From: Nocardioides sp. Root140
GTDB taxonomy: Bacteria; Actinomycetota; Actinomycetes; Propionibacteriales; Nocardioidaceae
Length of the DNA stretch: 64,000 bases
NCBI RefSeq assembly: GCF_001426745.1
Contig: NZ_LMFI01000001.1
Location: 248,001-312,000 of the forward strand
Direction of reading: 5' to 3'
Part shown: positions 34,716 through 44,043 of the stretch, piece after piece
How positions within the stretch are numbered: position 1 is the stretch's first letter
Layout of the letters: the number at the start of each line of letters is the position of its first letter
Notes under the pieces: model-generated
Databases searched by the model: none
Seen by the model: the letters and a program-made list of their open reading frames with translations, nothing else
Told to the model about the DNA's origin: nothing
Made by a program: the position numbers and the translations under genes

Positions 34716-35581
34716 TCGCTGTCTCCTGACACGATCTTCTCGGTGAGTGCGTCACCGTCGCTGTTGCGGATGAAGCACACGACCTGGTCGCCCTCGGACG
34801 GGTCGTCGCTGCCCACCAGCGGGCGGACCTCGTTGCCGTCACTGGCCAGGTCGTCGAACGACGTGCCCTTGCTCTCGAGCTCCTCGACGCACTTGCTGCC
34901 CGCAGCGTCGATGTCGAACTCCTTGGCGTCGTCACCGCTGAGCTCGTAGGTGGCGAAGACCTCTGCGTCGTGGTCCTCGTCGCACTTCGTCTCCTCGATG
35001 GAGTCGATCGTGCCGCTGCCGTCGGCGATGTCGTCGCTGCTGATGCAGGTGCCGGCGGTCAGGTCGTCGATGGCGACGCCCGAGTCCTTGTCGTCGTCGC
35101 CGGTCAGGGCCATGACACCGAAGACGGCGCCGACGATTGCCGCGATCAGCACGATCAGGAGGACCGGGATCAGCCACTTCTTCTTGCTGCCGCCGCCGGA
35201 ACCGCCACCCTGGGGCGCGCCGTATTGCTGTCCGTACTGCTGCTGCGGGCCGCCGTACTGCTGCTGACCCTGCTGCGCGTAGGGGTTCTGCTGCTGGGGC
35301 TGCGCGTAGGGGTTGCCCTGCTGGGGTGCGCCCTGCTGCGGCTGGCCGTAGGGGTTCTGCTGCTGGGGTTGCCCGTAGGGGTTGCCCTGCTGGGGTGCGC
35401 CCTGCTGGGGCTGGCCGTACGGGTTCTGAGGCTGCTGGGGCTGCCCGTAGGGGTTGCCCTGCTGCGGCTGGCCGTACGGGTTCTGAGGCTGCTGCGGCTG
35501 CCCGTAAGGGTTCTGCGGCTGGCCGCCCGTCTGACGGGTCGGTTCCTCGGGTGGGCCGGGGTACGGCGGCTGGTTCGACAT
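34712..35581 (-). CDS. Gln/Pro/Tyr-rich membrane protein with septum-formation-like domain
   Basis: 289 residues. The N-terminal 130 are low complexity, built from repeats of NPYGQPQQ and GAPQQG; one transmembrane helix follows (about 140-162, WLIPVLLIVLIAAIVGAVFG). The outside part has DLTAGTCISSDDIADG, ETKCDEDHDAEVFATYEL, a third Cys and QVVCFIRNSDG, fitting the Septum_form family, whose members carry paired Cys. ATG at 35581 with ggaagg seven bases before; longer frames run into the next gene's promoter. First gene of a pair with the DUF4190-type gene. Confidence 0.78.
   Translation of the reverse strand: MSNQPPYPGPPEEPTRQTGGQPQNPYGQPQQPQNPYGQPQQGNPYGQPQQPQNPYGQPQQGAPQQGNPYGQPQQQNPYGQPQQGAPQQGNPYAQPQQQNPYAQQGQQQYGGPQQQYGQQYGAPQGGGSGGGSKKKWLIPVLLIVLIAAIVGAVFGVMALTGDDDKDSGVAIDDLTAGTCISSDDIADGSGTIDSIEETKCDEDHDAEVFATYELSGDDAKEFDIDAAGSKCVEELESKGTSFDDLASDGNEVRPLVGSDDPSEGDQVVCFIRNSDGDALTEKIVSGDSE
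35270..35530 (-). repeat. Low-complexity repeats encoding NPYGQPQQ units
   Basis: Repeated ggttctgctgctggggctg and gtaggggttgccctgctg type units (plus-strand reading) encode the Gln/Pro/Gly-rich head of the protein above. Copy number is likely to vary. Confidence 0.7.
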
Positions 35582-35723
35582 GTACTGACCTTCCGGGTCG
35601 GCTGTGGCCCATGGCGGTTGGTGATTCGGGGGCAGACTATCCGACAGTTGGCCTCCACAAACCTGTTCCCCGCACCGGGCGTGCCCGAGCCGGGTGTCGG
35701 CGTCGGACGGCATGCTGGTGGTC

Positions 35724-36905
35724 ATGCAGCACATCGACGACGACCAGCGCCGGGCCCGCCTCGCCAGGCGGCATGCGATCGCCCCCGCGCACCGGGTCGA
35801 CGGCCCCGTCCCGGCCACCCGCGCGATGACCGTCCTGCACGCCACGGAGCCGCCCAGCGTGCACCTTGCCGTCGCGGCCAGGTCCGACTCGTCGGTCGCC
35901 GACGTCGAGGCCGCGTTGTACGACGACCGCACCCTGGTCAAGCAGCTCGCGATGCGCCGCACGCTGTTCGTCTTCCCTCGCGACCTGTTGCCCGCGGCGT
36001 GGGGGAGTGCCTCGGCGCGGGTGGCCACGCAGGAGCACGCCAAGATCAGCAAGGACGTCGTCCGCGCCGGTCTCGATGACGACGGAGCAGCCTGGCTGGC
36101 CCGCGCCGAGGAGGCCGTGCTCGCGCTGCTGGCCGACGCACCGCGGTCGACCACGCAGATCCGCGAGGCGGTGCCGCAGCTCGACGGCAGGGTCATGGTC
36201 GGCAACCCCGACGCGAAGTGGGGCGGAGAGGTGCCGATCGCCCCGCGCGTGCTGACCTGGCTCGGCGCACGTGGGTTGATCATGCGCGGCGTCAACAACG
36301 GCCACTGGCGGCTGTCGCGGGCGGCGTGGACGCCCACCGGGGAGTGGATCGGTGACCGGCCCGAGCCTCTCTCGACCGACGAAGGCTACGCCGAGCTGGT
36401 CCGCCGCTGGCTGCGGACCTTCGGCCCCGGCACCACCCGCGACGTGCAGTGGTGGCTCGGGTCGACCGTCACCGCGGCCCGTCGGGCACTCGCCGACGTC
36501 GACGCGGTGGAGGTGTCTCTCGACGGGGGTGGCACGGGGTGGGTGCTTCCCGACGACCTCGACCCGGTCGAGCCGGTCGACGACTGGGCCGCGCTGCTCC
36601 CGGTGCTCGACCCGACCACGATGGGCTGGAAGGAGCGCGACTTCTATCTCGACCCTGCCGACGTGCCCTATCTCTTCGACAGCAACGGCAACGGCGGCAC
36701 CACCGCCTGGTGGAACGGGCGGATCATCGGCTGCTGGGTGCAGGACGACGCCGGCGTGGTCTCGGTGGTGCCCCGCGGCCCGTTGCCGGCCGGTGCGCGC
36801 GCCGCCCTCGACGTCGAGTGCGACCGGCTCACCCGCTGGCTCGGCGGCGTCCGCATCTCCAGCGTCTACGCATCCCGGCAGATGAAGTCGGCCCGGCTGC
36901 CCTGA
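35724..36905 (+). CDS. Winged-helix DNA-binding protein (HTH_42, YcaQ/AlkX-like)
   Basis: 393-residue protein of the winged-helix HTH_42 family, to which the E. coli DNA-repair glycosylase YcaQ/AlkX belongs. Visible features: N-terminal helices with RARLARRHAIAP, the stretch RDVQWWLGSTVTAARRAL, the strand-turn LLPVLDPTTMGWKERDFYL and the C-terminal phrase GGTTAWWNGRIIGCWVQ, all typical of this family. It may protect DNA against crosslinks or other lesions, but this is transferred by family only. ATG at 35724 chosen over 35694 because the family starts there. Confidence 0.82.
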   Translation: MQHIDDDQRRARLARRHAIAPAHRVDGPVPATRAMTVLHATEPPSVHLAVAARSDSSVADVEAALYDDRTLVKQLAMRRTLFVFPRDLLPAAWGSASARVATQEHAKISKDVVRAGLDDDGAAWLARAEEAVLALLADAPRSTTQIREAVPQLDGRVMVGNPDAKWGGEVPIAPRVLTWLGARGLIMRGVNNGHWRLSRAAWTPTGEWIGDRPEPLSTDEGYAELVRRWLRTFGPGTTRDVQWWLGSTVTAARRALADVDAVEVSLDGGGTGWVLPDDLDPVEPVDDWAALLPVLDPTTMGWKERDFYLDPADVPYLFDSNGNGGTTAWWNGRIIGCWVQDDAGVVSVVPRGPLPAGARAALDVECDRLTRWLGGVRISSVYASRQMKSARLP

Positions 36906-36962
36906 GCCCGGAGGCGGCCCGGGGCGGCCCGCGCGGAATCGGCGTGACCGTGCCGCGCCCGA

Positions 36963-36968
36963 TATCGT
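36963..36968 (+). promoter_or_regulatory. Leaderless -10 element of the TIGR03936 gene
   Basis: TATCGT, 6 bases before the GTG at 36975. Confidence 0.5.
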
Positions 36969-36974
36969 GCCCCC

Positions 36975-37682
36975 GTGCGTGAACAGCCCGAACAACAAGC
37001 CCCTCCGGTCCAGCGACTCCGCATCCGGTACGCCAAGCGGGGCCGGCTCCGGTTCACCAGCCACCGCGACTTCAGCCGGGCCTTCGAACGCGCCGTCTTC
37101 CGGGCCCGCGTGCCGATGGCCTATTCCTCGGGCTTCAACCCGCACCCTCGCATCTCGTACGCCGGCGCGGCGCCGACCGGGTCCGCCAGCGAGGCCGAGT
37201 ACCTCGAGATCGCGCTCGCCGAGATCGTCGACCCGGCCGCGATGCACGAGCTCCTCGCCGAGGCGCTCCCCGACGGTCTCGACATCCTCGAGGTCGTCGT
37301 GTCGCCGGGCGGGTCGCTGGCCGACAACCTGCAGGCCAGCCACTGGCAGATCGACCTCGCCCTCGACGCCCAGGTGGCCGTCGACGCGGTCGCGCAGTTC
37401 CTGGCTGCCGAGGAGGTCTCGGTCGAGCGGATGACCAAGAAGGGCCTGCGCACCTTCGACTGCCGGGGCGCCGTGCGCTCGATGTCGGCCTCCGCCACCG
37501 AGCGGGGCGTGCGGATCGACGTCGTGCTGGTCCACGGCGTCCCCAGCGTGCGACCCGACGACGTGCTCACCGGTCTGGCGCAGGTGGCCGGCGTCGACCT
37601 GGCCTCCGGCGGCACCCTGCTGACCCGGGCCGCCCAGGGCGTCCTCCTCGACGACGGCGCGATCGGCGACCCGCTGGCCTGA
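36975..37682 (+). CDS. TIGR03936-family protein (DUF2344)
   Basis: 235-residue protein of the DUF2344/TIGR03936 family, the usual partner of TIGR03960 radical SAM proteins. Family signature: RIRYAKRGRLRFTSHRDFSRAFERA at the N-terminus (the conserved Lys/Arg-rich strand and SHRD), then YSSGFNPHPRISYAGA. It may bind RNA and the radical SAM enzyme, but the reaction is not known. GTG start with a leaderless promoter, so here it is expressed independently of the radical SAM gene. Confidence 0.9.
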   Translation: MREQPEQQAPPVQRLRIRYAKRGRLRFTSHRDFSRAFERAVFRARVPMAYSSGFNPHPRISYAGAAPTGSASEAEYLEIALAEIVDPAAMHELLAEALPDGLDILEVVVSPGGSLADNLQASHWQIDLALDAQVAVDAVAQFLAAEEVSVERMTKKGLRTFDCRGAVRSMSASATERGVRIDVVLVHGVPSVRPDDVLTGLAQVAGVDLASGGTLLTRAAQGVLLDDGAIGDPLA

Positions 37683-38024
37683 TCGGCATTGGCCGGGTTT
37701 CGGCGCCTGTGTGCGATACTCGCCACAGGTCACCGTGCTGCGGCTTGCCGCACACACCGACCCGACGACGTTCTCGCCGAGGCCCCCGAGGCACCGGCAC
37801 ATGGAGTGGAGGTCGTCACCAGACCGCGACGCGGCCCCGTGTTGGTGAGAGCGACACGATCAGGCCCGGCGACCGCGGCAGGTGACATGGCAGGCACTCG
37901 ATGACGCCCTGCGGAGTTCTTCGTCGCCACCTGAAGGCTTAACGCGTGGTGACCCACACGGAGCATCACGCGTCGGACTGGTAGCAGGCCACCTGAAAGG
38001 GCCACGGCTGCCGAGGAGCGCGAC
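37683..38024 (+). promoter_or_regulatory. Long leader region of the RNase E/G gene
   Basis: 342 bases without a gene. A GATACT -10-like box at 37715-37720 would give a leader of about 300 bases. It contains a small hairpin (tgcgg-cttg-ccgca near 37740) and gaggagcg just before the ATG at 38025. In E. coli the rne leader mediates autoregulation by RNase E; by analogy this leader might too, but no shared structure was seen. Confidence 0.4.
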
Positions 38025-41000
38025 ATGCTCGACGACGACAACACCGGCACCACGGAATCAACTCCCTCGGACCCGGTGCCCACCGAGTCCGCGGCGGTCG
38101 AGACCGACGCCGCCCCCGCCAAGAAGACGGCGGCTCGCAAGACCACCGCCCGCAAGACCGCGGCCAAGAAGGCGCCCGCCAAGCGTGCCGCCGCGAAGAA
38201 GACCGCTGCTGCGGGCCCGGCTGACGAGCCGGCCGTCGAGCCCGTCGCCGGCGACGCGCCGACGTCCGACGAGGCCCCTCCCGCCGAGGCGCCCCCCGCC
38301 AAGAAGACGGCGGCCCGCAAGACCACCGCCCGTAAGACCGCGGCCAAGAAGGCCCCGGCCAAGCGCACCGCAGCCAAGAAGGTCGCCGCCCAGGAAGTCC
38401 TGCCCCTGGACGAGACCACCGAAGCGCCCGCCACCGACACCACGGCCGAGGCCGAGTCGCTGGCACCCGCCACGGCACTGCTGTTCCAGGCTCCCGAGCC
38501 GACCAAGGCACCGGTGCGGCGTACCCGCCGGACCAAGGTCGTCTCGGTCGAGGCCGAGTCGGCCGCACCCGAGGACACTGAGCCCGAGGCCACCGCCTCG
38601 CCGGCCGTCGAGGACGCCGTGCCGGAGAGCGCGGCGGCGGAGGAGAAGCCGAAGCCCAAGAAGAAGTCCGGCGGCAAGGCCAAGAAGTCCACCGCTCCCG
38701 AGGCAGCCGACGCACAGACCGCCAAGGCCGACGACGCCAAGGTCGACGAGGCGCAGACCGACGATGCCCCGGCCGAGGACGAGAAGTCCGGAGCCGAGAA
38801 GTCCGACAAGCCGGCCAAGAAGGGCGGCAACAAGGGCAAGGGCGGCAAGGGCAAGGGTGCCAAGGCGAAGGCCGAGGAGCTCGAGGAAGAGGTCGACGAG
38901 GCTGCCTCCGACGACGCCGCCCCTGATGAGTCGATCGACGGCACCGACGGCACCGACGCCGACGACGAGGCGGGAGAGACGAGCGGCGGACCGCGTCGTC
39001 GTCGCCGCCGTGGCGGCCGCCGCCGTCGCAAGGCCGGCGACGGCCCCGACTCCGCGGGCGAGGGCAACGAGCAGAACGCCGACACCGACGAGGACGACTC
39101 CTCCGACGACGACGAGACCGGCGAGAACGGCGCAGGTGGCACCCGTCGTCGTCGCCGTCGCCGCCGCGCCGGTGACTCCGGTGGGGGAGCCTCCGACGAC
39201 CCCGAGAACACCGTCACCCGGGTGCGCCAGTCGCGCTCGGCCGAGGACCAGATCACCGCCGTCGCCGGTTCCACCCGCCTCGAGGCCAAGAAGCAGCGTC
39301 GCCGCGAGGGCCGCGAGGCCGGACGTCGCCGCGCCCCGATCGTGAGCGAGGCCGAGTTCCTGGCCCGCCGCGAGTCGGTCGAGCGCAACATGGTGATCCG
39401 CCAGCGCCCCGACCTCACCCAGATCGCCGTGCTCGAGGACAAGGTCCTCGTCGAGCACTACGTCGCCCGCGAGTCCCAGACGTCGCTGATCGGCAACGTG
39501 TACGTCGGCCGCGTGCAGAACGTGCTGCCCTCCATGGAGGCGGCATTCGTCGACATCGGCAAGGGCCGCAACGCCGTGATCTACGCCGGTGAGATCAACT
39601 GGGCCGCGCTCGGTCACAAGGACGGCCAGCCCCGCAAGATCGAGTCGGTGCTGACCAGCGGCCAGTCGATCCTGGTGCAGGTCACCAAGGACCCGATCGG
39701 CCACAAGGGTGCCCGCCTCACCGGCCAGGTCAGCCTCGCCGGCCGGTTCCTGGTCTACGTGCCCGACGGCACCACCAGCGGCATCTCCCGCAAGCTGCCC
39801 GACACCGAGCGCAGCCGCCTCAAGACGCTGCTCAAGGAGATCGTCCCCGACACCGCCGGCGTCATCGTGCGCACGGCAGCCGAGGGTGCCTCCGAGGAGG
39901 AGCTGACCCAGGACGTCGAGCGCCTCAAGGCCCGCTGGGACGAGATCGAGTCGAAGGCCAAGTCCGGCAACTCTCCCAAGCTCCTCTACGGAGAGCCCGA
40001 CCTGACCCTCAAGGTGGTCCGCGACCTCTTCACCGAGGACTTCGCCAAGCTGGTCATCGAGGGCGAGGATGCCTGGAACACCGTCCAGGGCTACGTCGCC
40101 GAGGTGGCGCCCGACCTCCAGGACCGTCTCGAGCGCTTCGAGTCGCCCAACGGCAAGGACTCGTTCGCGACCTACCGCATCGACGAGCAGATCGCCAAGG
40201 GGCTCGACCGCAAGGTCTGGCTGCCCTCCGGTGGCTCGCTGATCATCGACCGCACCGAGGCCATGACGGTCGTCGACGTCAACACCGGGAAGTTCACCGG
40301 CTCGGGGGGCAACCTCGAGGAGACCGTCACCAAGAACAACCTCGAGGCCGCTGAAGAGATCGTCCGCCAGCTCCGGCTGCGCGACATCGGCGGCATCATC
40401 GTCGTCGACTTCATCGACATGGTCCTCGAGAGCAACCGCGACTTGGTGCTGCGTCGCCTGGTCGAGTGCCTGGGTCGCGACCGCACCCGTCACCAGGTCG
40501 CCGAGGTCACCTCGCTCGGCCTGGTCCAGATGACCCGCAAGCGGATCGGCACCGGCCTGCTCGAGGCCTTCAGTGAGGACTGCGAGCACTGCCAGGGCCG
40601 CGGCATCATGGTGCACGACATGCCCGTCGAGCAGAAGAACACCGACGACGGCGCCCGCTCCGGTGGCCGTCGCGGCCGCGGCCGCAAGGGCGACGACAGC
40701 GGCAACCAGGGCAACCAGGGAAGCGGCAACGGCAACCAGCGGGGCAACGACTCCCGGGCCACCCCGCCGGCACCGCCCTCGCCGAAGGACGTGGCCGCGG
40801 TGGCCCGTCCGGAGAACGCCGAGCGGCCCCCGGTCGACGCGTCGGACGAGGCGACGGGCGACGCCGAGCCCACCGTCGACACCACGTCCGAGGCCCCGGC
40901 CGAGGCACCCGCACCGACGACCACCACCACGACCCGCACTCGCGGCTCGCGCAATGCCAACCGCCGTCGTACGACGAGGTCCGCCGACACGTCGGACACG

Positions 41001-41483
41001 GCAGACGCCGCAGCCGACAGGGCTGCCGACGACGCGGACGCGCAGGGCGGGAGCAGCACGCAGAACCAGGCTCGGGGCGAGCAGTCGGCCCCGGTCGAGG
41101 CCGAGAAGCCGGCCGCCGTGGCACCTGTCGAGACCGACAAGCCCGTCGAGGCCGAGAAGCCCGTCGAGGCAGCTCCGGTCGAGGCACCCAAGGTGGTCAC
41201 CCGTACCCGTCGCCGGGCCAGCCGGCCCAGCGGCGTACACACGACCCCGGTCGTGGAGGCGCTCACCGTGACCGCACCGCCGGCTGCCCCCGAGGTCGCC
41301 GACGCAGCACCCGTCGAGGCCCCCAAGGTGGTCACGCGCACGCGTGGTCGTCGCGGCGCCAGCCGGGCCTCCGGAGCCGGCTCCACGGCCGCACCGGAGA
41401 CCGCTGAGGCAGGCGCTCCGGCCTCCGAGGGCGGCGCCGACCTGCACGTCCCGGTGAAGAACAAGGGCGGCCGCAAGCACTGA
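38025..41483 (+). CDS. rne: Ribonuclease E/G
   Basis: 1152-residue endoribonuclease that starts mRNA decay and matures rRNA. The N-terminal 450 residues are disordered: two nearly identical Lys/Ala-rich blocks (KKTAARKTTARKTAAKK at about 28-44 and 88-104), acidic stretches and Arg clusters. The catalytic core (about 455-880) starts at NMVIRQRPDLTQIAVLEDK with the S1 part IGNVYVGRVQNVLPSMEAAFVDIG, the catalytic Asp in MTVVDVNTGKF and DFIDM, and the Zn-link CEHCQGRG. The C-terminal 270 residues are again disordered with repeated PVEAPKVVTRTR. ATG has ribosome binding site gaggagcg. The long arms on both sides of the core are usual in actinobacteria. Confidence 0.95.
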   Translation: MLDDDNTGTTESTPSDPVPTESAAVETDAAPAKKTAARKTTARKTAAKKAPAKRAAAKKTAAAGPADEPAVEPVAGDAPTSDEAPPAEAPPAKKTAARKTTARKTAAKKAPAKRTAAKKVAAQEVLPLDETTEAPATDTTAEAESLAPATALLFQAPEPTKAPVRRTRRTKVVSVEAESAAPEDTEPEATASPAVEDAVPESAAAEEKPKPKKKSGGKAKKSTAPEAADAQTAKADDAKVDEAQTDDAPAEDEKSGAEKSDKPAKKGGNKGKGGKGKGAKAKAEELEEEVDEAASDDAAPDESIDGTDGTDADDEAGETSGGPRRRRRRGGRRRRKAGDGPDSAGEGNEQNADTDEDDSSDDDETGENGAGGTRRRRRRRRAGDSGGGASDDPENTVTRVRQSRSAEDQITAVAGSTRLEAKKQRRREGREAGRRRAPIVSEAEFLARRESVERNMVIRQRPDLTQIAVLEDKVLVEHYVARESQTSLIGNVYVGRVQNVLPSMEAAFVDIGKGRNAVIYAGEINWAALGHKDGQPRKIESVLTSGQSILVQVTKDPIGHKGARLTGQVSLAGRFLVYVPDGTTSGISRKLPDTERSRLKTLLKEIVPDTAGVIVRTAAEGASEEELTQDVERLKARWDEIESKAKSGNSPKLLYGEPDLTLKVVRDLFTEDFAKLVIEGEDAWNTVQGYVAEVAPDLQDRLERFESPNGKDSFATYRIDEQIAKGLDRKVWLPSGGSLIIDRTEAMTVVDVNTGKFTGSGGNLEETVTKNNLEAAEEIVRQLRLRDIGGIIVVDFIDMVLESNRDLVLRRLVECLGRDRTRHQVAEVTSLGLVQMTRKRIGTGLLEAFSEDCEHCQGRGIMVHDMPVEQKNTDDGARSGGRRGRGRKGDDSGNQGNQGSGNGNQRGNDSRATPPAPPSPKDVAAVARPENAERPPVDASDEATGDAEPTVDTTSEAPAEAPAPTTTTTTRTRGSRNANRRRTTRSADTSDTADAAADRAADDADAQGGSSTQNQARGEQSAPVEAEKPAAVAPVETDKPVEAEKPVEAAPVEAPKVVTRTRRRASRPSGVHTTPVVEALTVTAPPAAPEVADAAPVEAPKVVTRTRGRRGASRASGAGSTAAPETAEAGAPASEGGADLHVPVKNKGGRKH
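38107..38390 (+). repeat. Direct repeat inside rne encoding Lys/Ala-rich blocks
   Basis: Two copies of about 85 bp (around 38112-38200 and 38292-38380) share the run cgccaagaagacggcggc and most later bases. They encode histone-H1-like tails in the RNase N-terminal arm. Confidence 0.8.
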
Positions 41484-41507
41484 CCGGGCGACCGGGGTCC
41501 GCTCGTT

Positions 41508-41536
41508 TTGCGGTCGGGCCCCGGGAACCGTAGTAT
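41508..41536 (+). promoter_or_regulatory. Strong promoter of rplU-rpmA
   Basis: TTGCGG (41508-41513), a 17-base spacer and TAGTAT (41531-41536): the best consensus-like housekeeping promoter seen in this window. The leader to the GTG at 41675 is about 130 bases. Confidence 0.75.
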
Positions 41537-41674
41537 TGCTCTTCGGTATGCATCCGTATGCCCTCTCTGCGTGGCCACCACCCGGCGTTGTCCTGACGGA
41601 CATCCGCGCCCGCGCGTGACTGGCCCCGGAGCCCAGAGATTTGAAGTAGAAGTCACTCGACGAAGGAGACCGCG

Positions 41675-41977
41675 GTGTACGCGATCGTGCGCGCAGGCGC
41701 CACCCAGCAGAAGGTTGCCGTGGGCGACGTCATCGAGATCGACAAGGTGGAGACCGCTGTCGGTGAGTCGGTGACCCTCCCCGTGGTCCTGCTCGTCGAC
41801 GGCGAGGACGTCACCTCGACCGGCCTCGACAAGGCATCCGTGACCGTCGAGGTCCTCGGCGCCACCAAGGGCCCCAAGATCATCATCCAGAAGTACAAGA
41901 ACAAGACCGGTTACAAGAAGCGCCAGGGTCACCGTCAGAAGTACACCCAGGTCAAGGTCACCGACATCTCCCAGTGA
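41675..41977 (+). CDS. rplU: 50S ribosomal protein bL21
   Basis: 100-residue protein of the large ribosomal subunit that binds 23S rRNA with bL20. Hallmarks are the N-terminal [17 protein letters not shown] and the C-terminal [26 protein letters not shown] start preceded by the ribosome binding site gaaggaga. Followed by rpmA after 75 bases, the universal bacterial pair. Confidence 0.98.
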   Translation: MYAIVRAGATQQKVAVGDVIEIDKVETAVGESVTLPVVLLVDGEDVTSTGLDKASVTVEVLGATKGPKIIIQKYKNKTGYKKRQGHRQKYTQVKVTDISQ

Positions 41978-42052
41978 CATTGGGGCGAGCGGGTCGACTT
42001 CGTCGCCGCGCTGCCGCCCTGGTTGTTCCTCGACTCGACAAAGGATTCAGAA

Positions 42053-42307
42053 ATGGCACACAAGAAGGGCGCCGCGTCCACCAAGAACGGTCGCGACTCG
42101 AACTCCCAGCGCCTCGGCGTGAAGCGCTACGGCGGCCAGACCGTCAACGCCGGCGAGATCATCGTCCGCCAGCGCGGCACGCACTTCCACCCGGGCAGCG
42201 GCGTCGGCCGCGGCGGTGACGACACCCTGTTCGCCCTCGTCGGCGGCGCGGTCGAGTTCGGCACCAAGCGCGGCCGTCGTGTCGTGAACATCCTGCCGGG
42301 CGAGTGA
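42053..42307 (+). CDS. rpmA: 50S ribosomal protein bL27
   Basis: 84-residue protein whose N-terminal tail reaches the peptidyl-transferase centre. Sequence [18 protein letters not shown] and [19 protein letters not shown] are diagnostic. The tail begins directly with AHKKG, so no Firmicute-type cleaved extension is present. The frame could start at 42023, but the universal N-terminus fixes the ATG at 42053. Confidence 0.98.
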   Translation: MAHKKGAASTKNGRDSNSQRLGVKRYGGQTVNAGEIIVRQRGTHFHPGSGVGRGGDDTLFALVGGAVEFGTKRGRRVVNILPGE

Positions 42308-42342
42308 ACTGACGCTCACCCACACCCACGCATCATCCCGTT

Positions 42343-42367
42343 GGCGTCCCTAGGATCTAGGGGCGCC
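42343..42367 (+). terminator. Hairpin between rpmA and obgE
   Basis: Arms ggcgtccctag (42343-42353) and ctaggggcgcc (42357-42367) with a 3-base loop and one G-T mismatch, followed by ttcggcattt. Probably a partial terminator, giving less obgE than ribosomal-protein mRNA (inference). Confidence 0.6.
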
Positions 42368-42396
42368 TTCGGCATTTAGACCACCAGGAGATCTCC

Positions 42397-44043
42397 ATGG
42401 CAGTTCCGACATTCGTCGACCAGGTCAAGCTGCACGTCGCAGCAGGCCGGGGCGGCAACGGTGTCGCGTCGGTCCACAGGGAGAAGTTCAAGCCTCTCGG
42501 TGGCCCCGACGGCGGCAACGGCGGACCCGGCGGGTCCGTGATCCTCCGCGTCGACCCCGACATCACGACACTCATCGACTACCACCACAGCCCGGTGCGC
42601 CGAGGTGAGAACGGCCGCCAGGGCGCCGGGTCGCACAAGAACGGCGCCCACGGTGCCGACATGGTGCTGCCCATTCCCGACGGCACCGTCGTCACCGACG
42701 ACAAGGGCAACGTGATCGCCGACATGGTCGGCGCCGGCACCGAGCTGGTCATCGCCAAGGGCGGCAACGGTGGCCTCGGCAACGCCGCACTGGCCTCCTC
42801 CAAGCGCAAGGCGCCCGGCTTCGCGCTGCTCGGCGAGCCCGGCGACGAGCTCGACATCGTCCTCGAGCTGAAGGTCGTCGCCGACATCGGCCTGGTCGGC
42901 TTCCCGAGCGCCGGCAAGTCCTCGCTGATCGCGGCGATCTCGCGGGCCCGGCCCAAGATCGCCGACTACCCGTTCACGACACTGGTGCCGAACCTCGGCG
43001 TCGTACGCGCCGGTGACACGACGTTCACCGTGGCCGACGTGCCCGGCCTGATCGAGGGTGCCGCCGACGGACGCGGTCTCGGCCACGACTTCCTGCGCCA
43101 CATCGAGCGGTGCGCGGCCCTGCTGCACGTCATCGACACCGCCACCATCGAGCCCGGCCGCAACCCGGTCGAGGACCTCGACATCATGGAGAACGAGCTC
43201 AGCCGGTACGGCGGCCTCGAGGACCGCCCGCGCCTGGTCGCCCTGAACAAGGTCGACGTGCCCGACGGGCGCGACATCGCCTCGTTCGTCGTCGAGGAGC
43301 TGCGCGACCGCGGCCTGCGGGTCTTCGAGGTCAGCGCCGCCTCCGGTGAGGGCATGCGCGAGCTGACCTTCGCAATGGCCGAGCTGGTCTCGCGGGCTCG
43401 TGCGGAGAAGCCGGTCGTCGAGGTGCCCCGCATGGTGATCCGTCCGAAGTCGGCCGACGGCTCGGGCGACTTCACGATCAAGGAGACCGGCGAGGGCTGG
43501 CGCGTGCGTGGCGAGAAGCCCGAGCGCTGGGTGCGTCAGACCGACTTCAACAACGAGGAGGCCGTGGGCTTCCTCGCCGACCGCCTCAACGCCCTCGGCG
43601 TCGAGAAGAAGCTGGTCGAGCTCGGCGCCGAGGAGGGCGACGCCGTCCTGATCGGCCACGCCGACAACGCGGTCGTCTTCGACTTCAAGCCCGGCATCGA
43701 GGCCGGTGCGGAGATGCTCGGCCGTCGTGGCGAGGATGAACGGCTGCGTGAGGAGCGCCCCGCGGCGACCCGCCGTCGTGACATCCAGGAGCAGATGCCC
43801 GAGCGTTCCGAGACCGAGACCCGTGCCGACGTGGCCCGTCGCCTCGACAGCGGCGACGCCGGCCCCATGTCGTACGTCGTCGGCTCCGAGGAAGACCCCG
43901 ACTGGAACGAGTTCGACCCCGACGCGCAGGTGGCCGGCGAAGGCACCGATGCTTCCGAGGACGCTGTCGCCGAGCAGGTGGACGGCACCGATGTTGCCGA
44001 GGACGCGACCACCGAGCGGGCCACGGAGGCCGACGAGTCATGA
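42397..44043 (+). CDS. obgE: Obg-family GTPase
   Basis: Ribosome-associated GTPase needed for 50S assembly and growth control. The 548-residue protein has the Gly-rich Obg fold (1-160; [16 protein letters not shown]), the G domain with G1 GFPSAGKSS at 168-176, G3 [10 protein letters not shown]4 NKVD near 284, and the OCT domain (about 350-430; [17 protein letters not shown]). A further acidic tail of over 100 residues, ending in Glu/Asp/Thr, is longer than in E. coli Obg and typical of some actinobacteria. Its stop overlaps proB by four bases. Confidence 0.96.
   Translation: MAVPTFVDQVKLHVAAGRGGNGVASVHREKFKPLGGPDGGNGGPGGSVILRVDPDITTLIDYHHSPVRRGENGRQGAGSHKNGAHGADMVLPIPDGTVVTDDKGNVIADMVGAGTELVIAKGGNGGLGNAALASSKRKAPGFALLGEPGDELDIVLELKVVADIGLVGFPSAGKSSLIAAISRARPKIADYPFTTLVPNLGVVRAGDTTFTVADVPGLIEGAADGRGLGHDFLRHIERCAALLHVIDTATIEPGRNPVEDLDIMENELSRYGGLEDRPRLVALNKVDVPDGRDIASFVVEELRDRGLRVFEVSAASGEGMRELTFAMAELVSRARAEKPVVEVPRMVIRPKSADGSGDFTIKETGEGWRVRGEKPERWVRQTDFNNEEAVGFLADRLNALGVEKKLVELGAEEGDAVLIGHADNAVVFDFKPGIEAGAEMLGRRGEDERLREERPAATRRRDIQEQMPERSETETRADVARRLDSGDAGPMSYVVGSEEDPDWNEFDPDAQVAGEGTDASEDAVAEQVDGTDVAEDATTERATEADES

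Noticed and set aside
41537..41674. Autoregulatory L21 leader structure before rplU
   Set aside because: The leader is about 130 bases, but I could not identify the known conserved structure in it.
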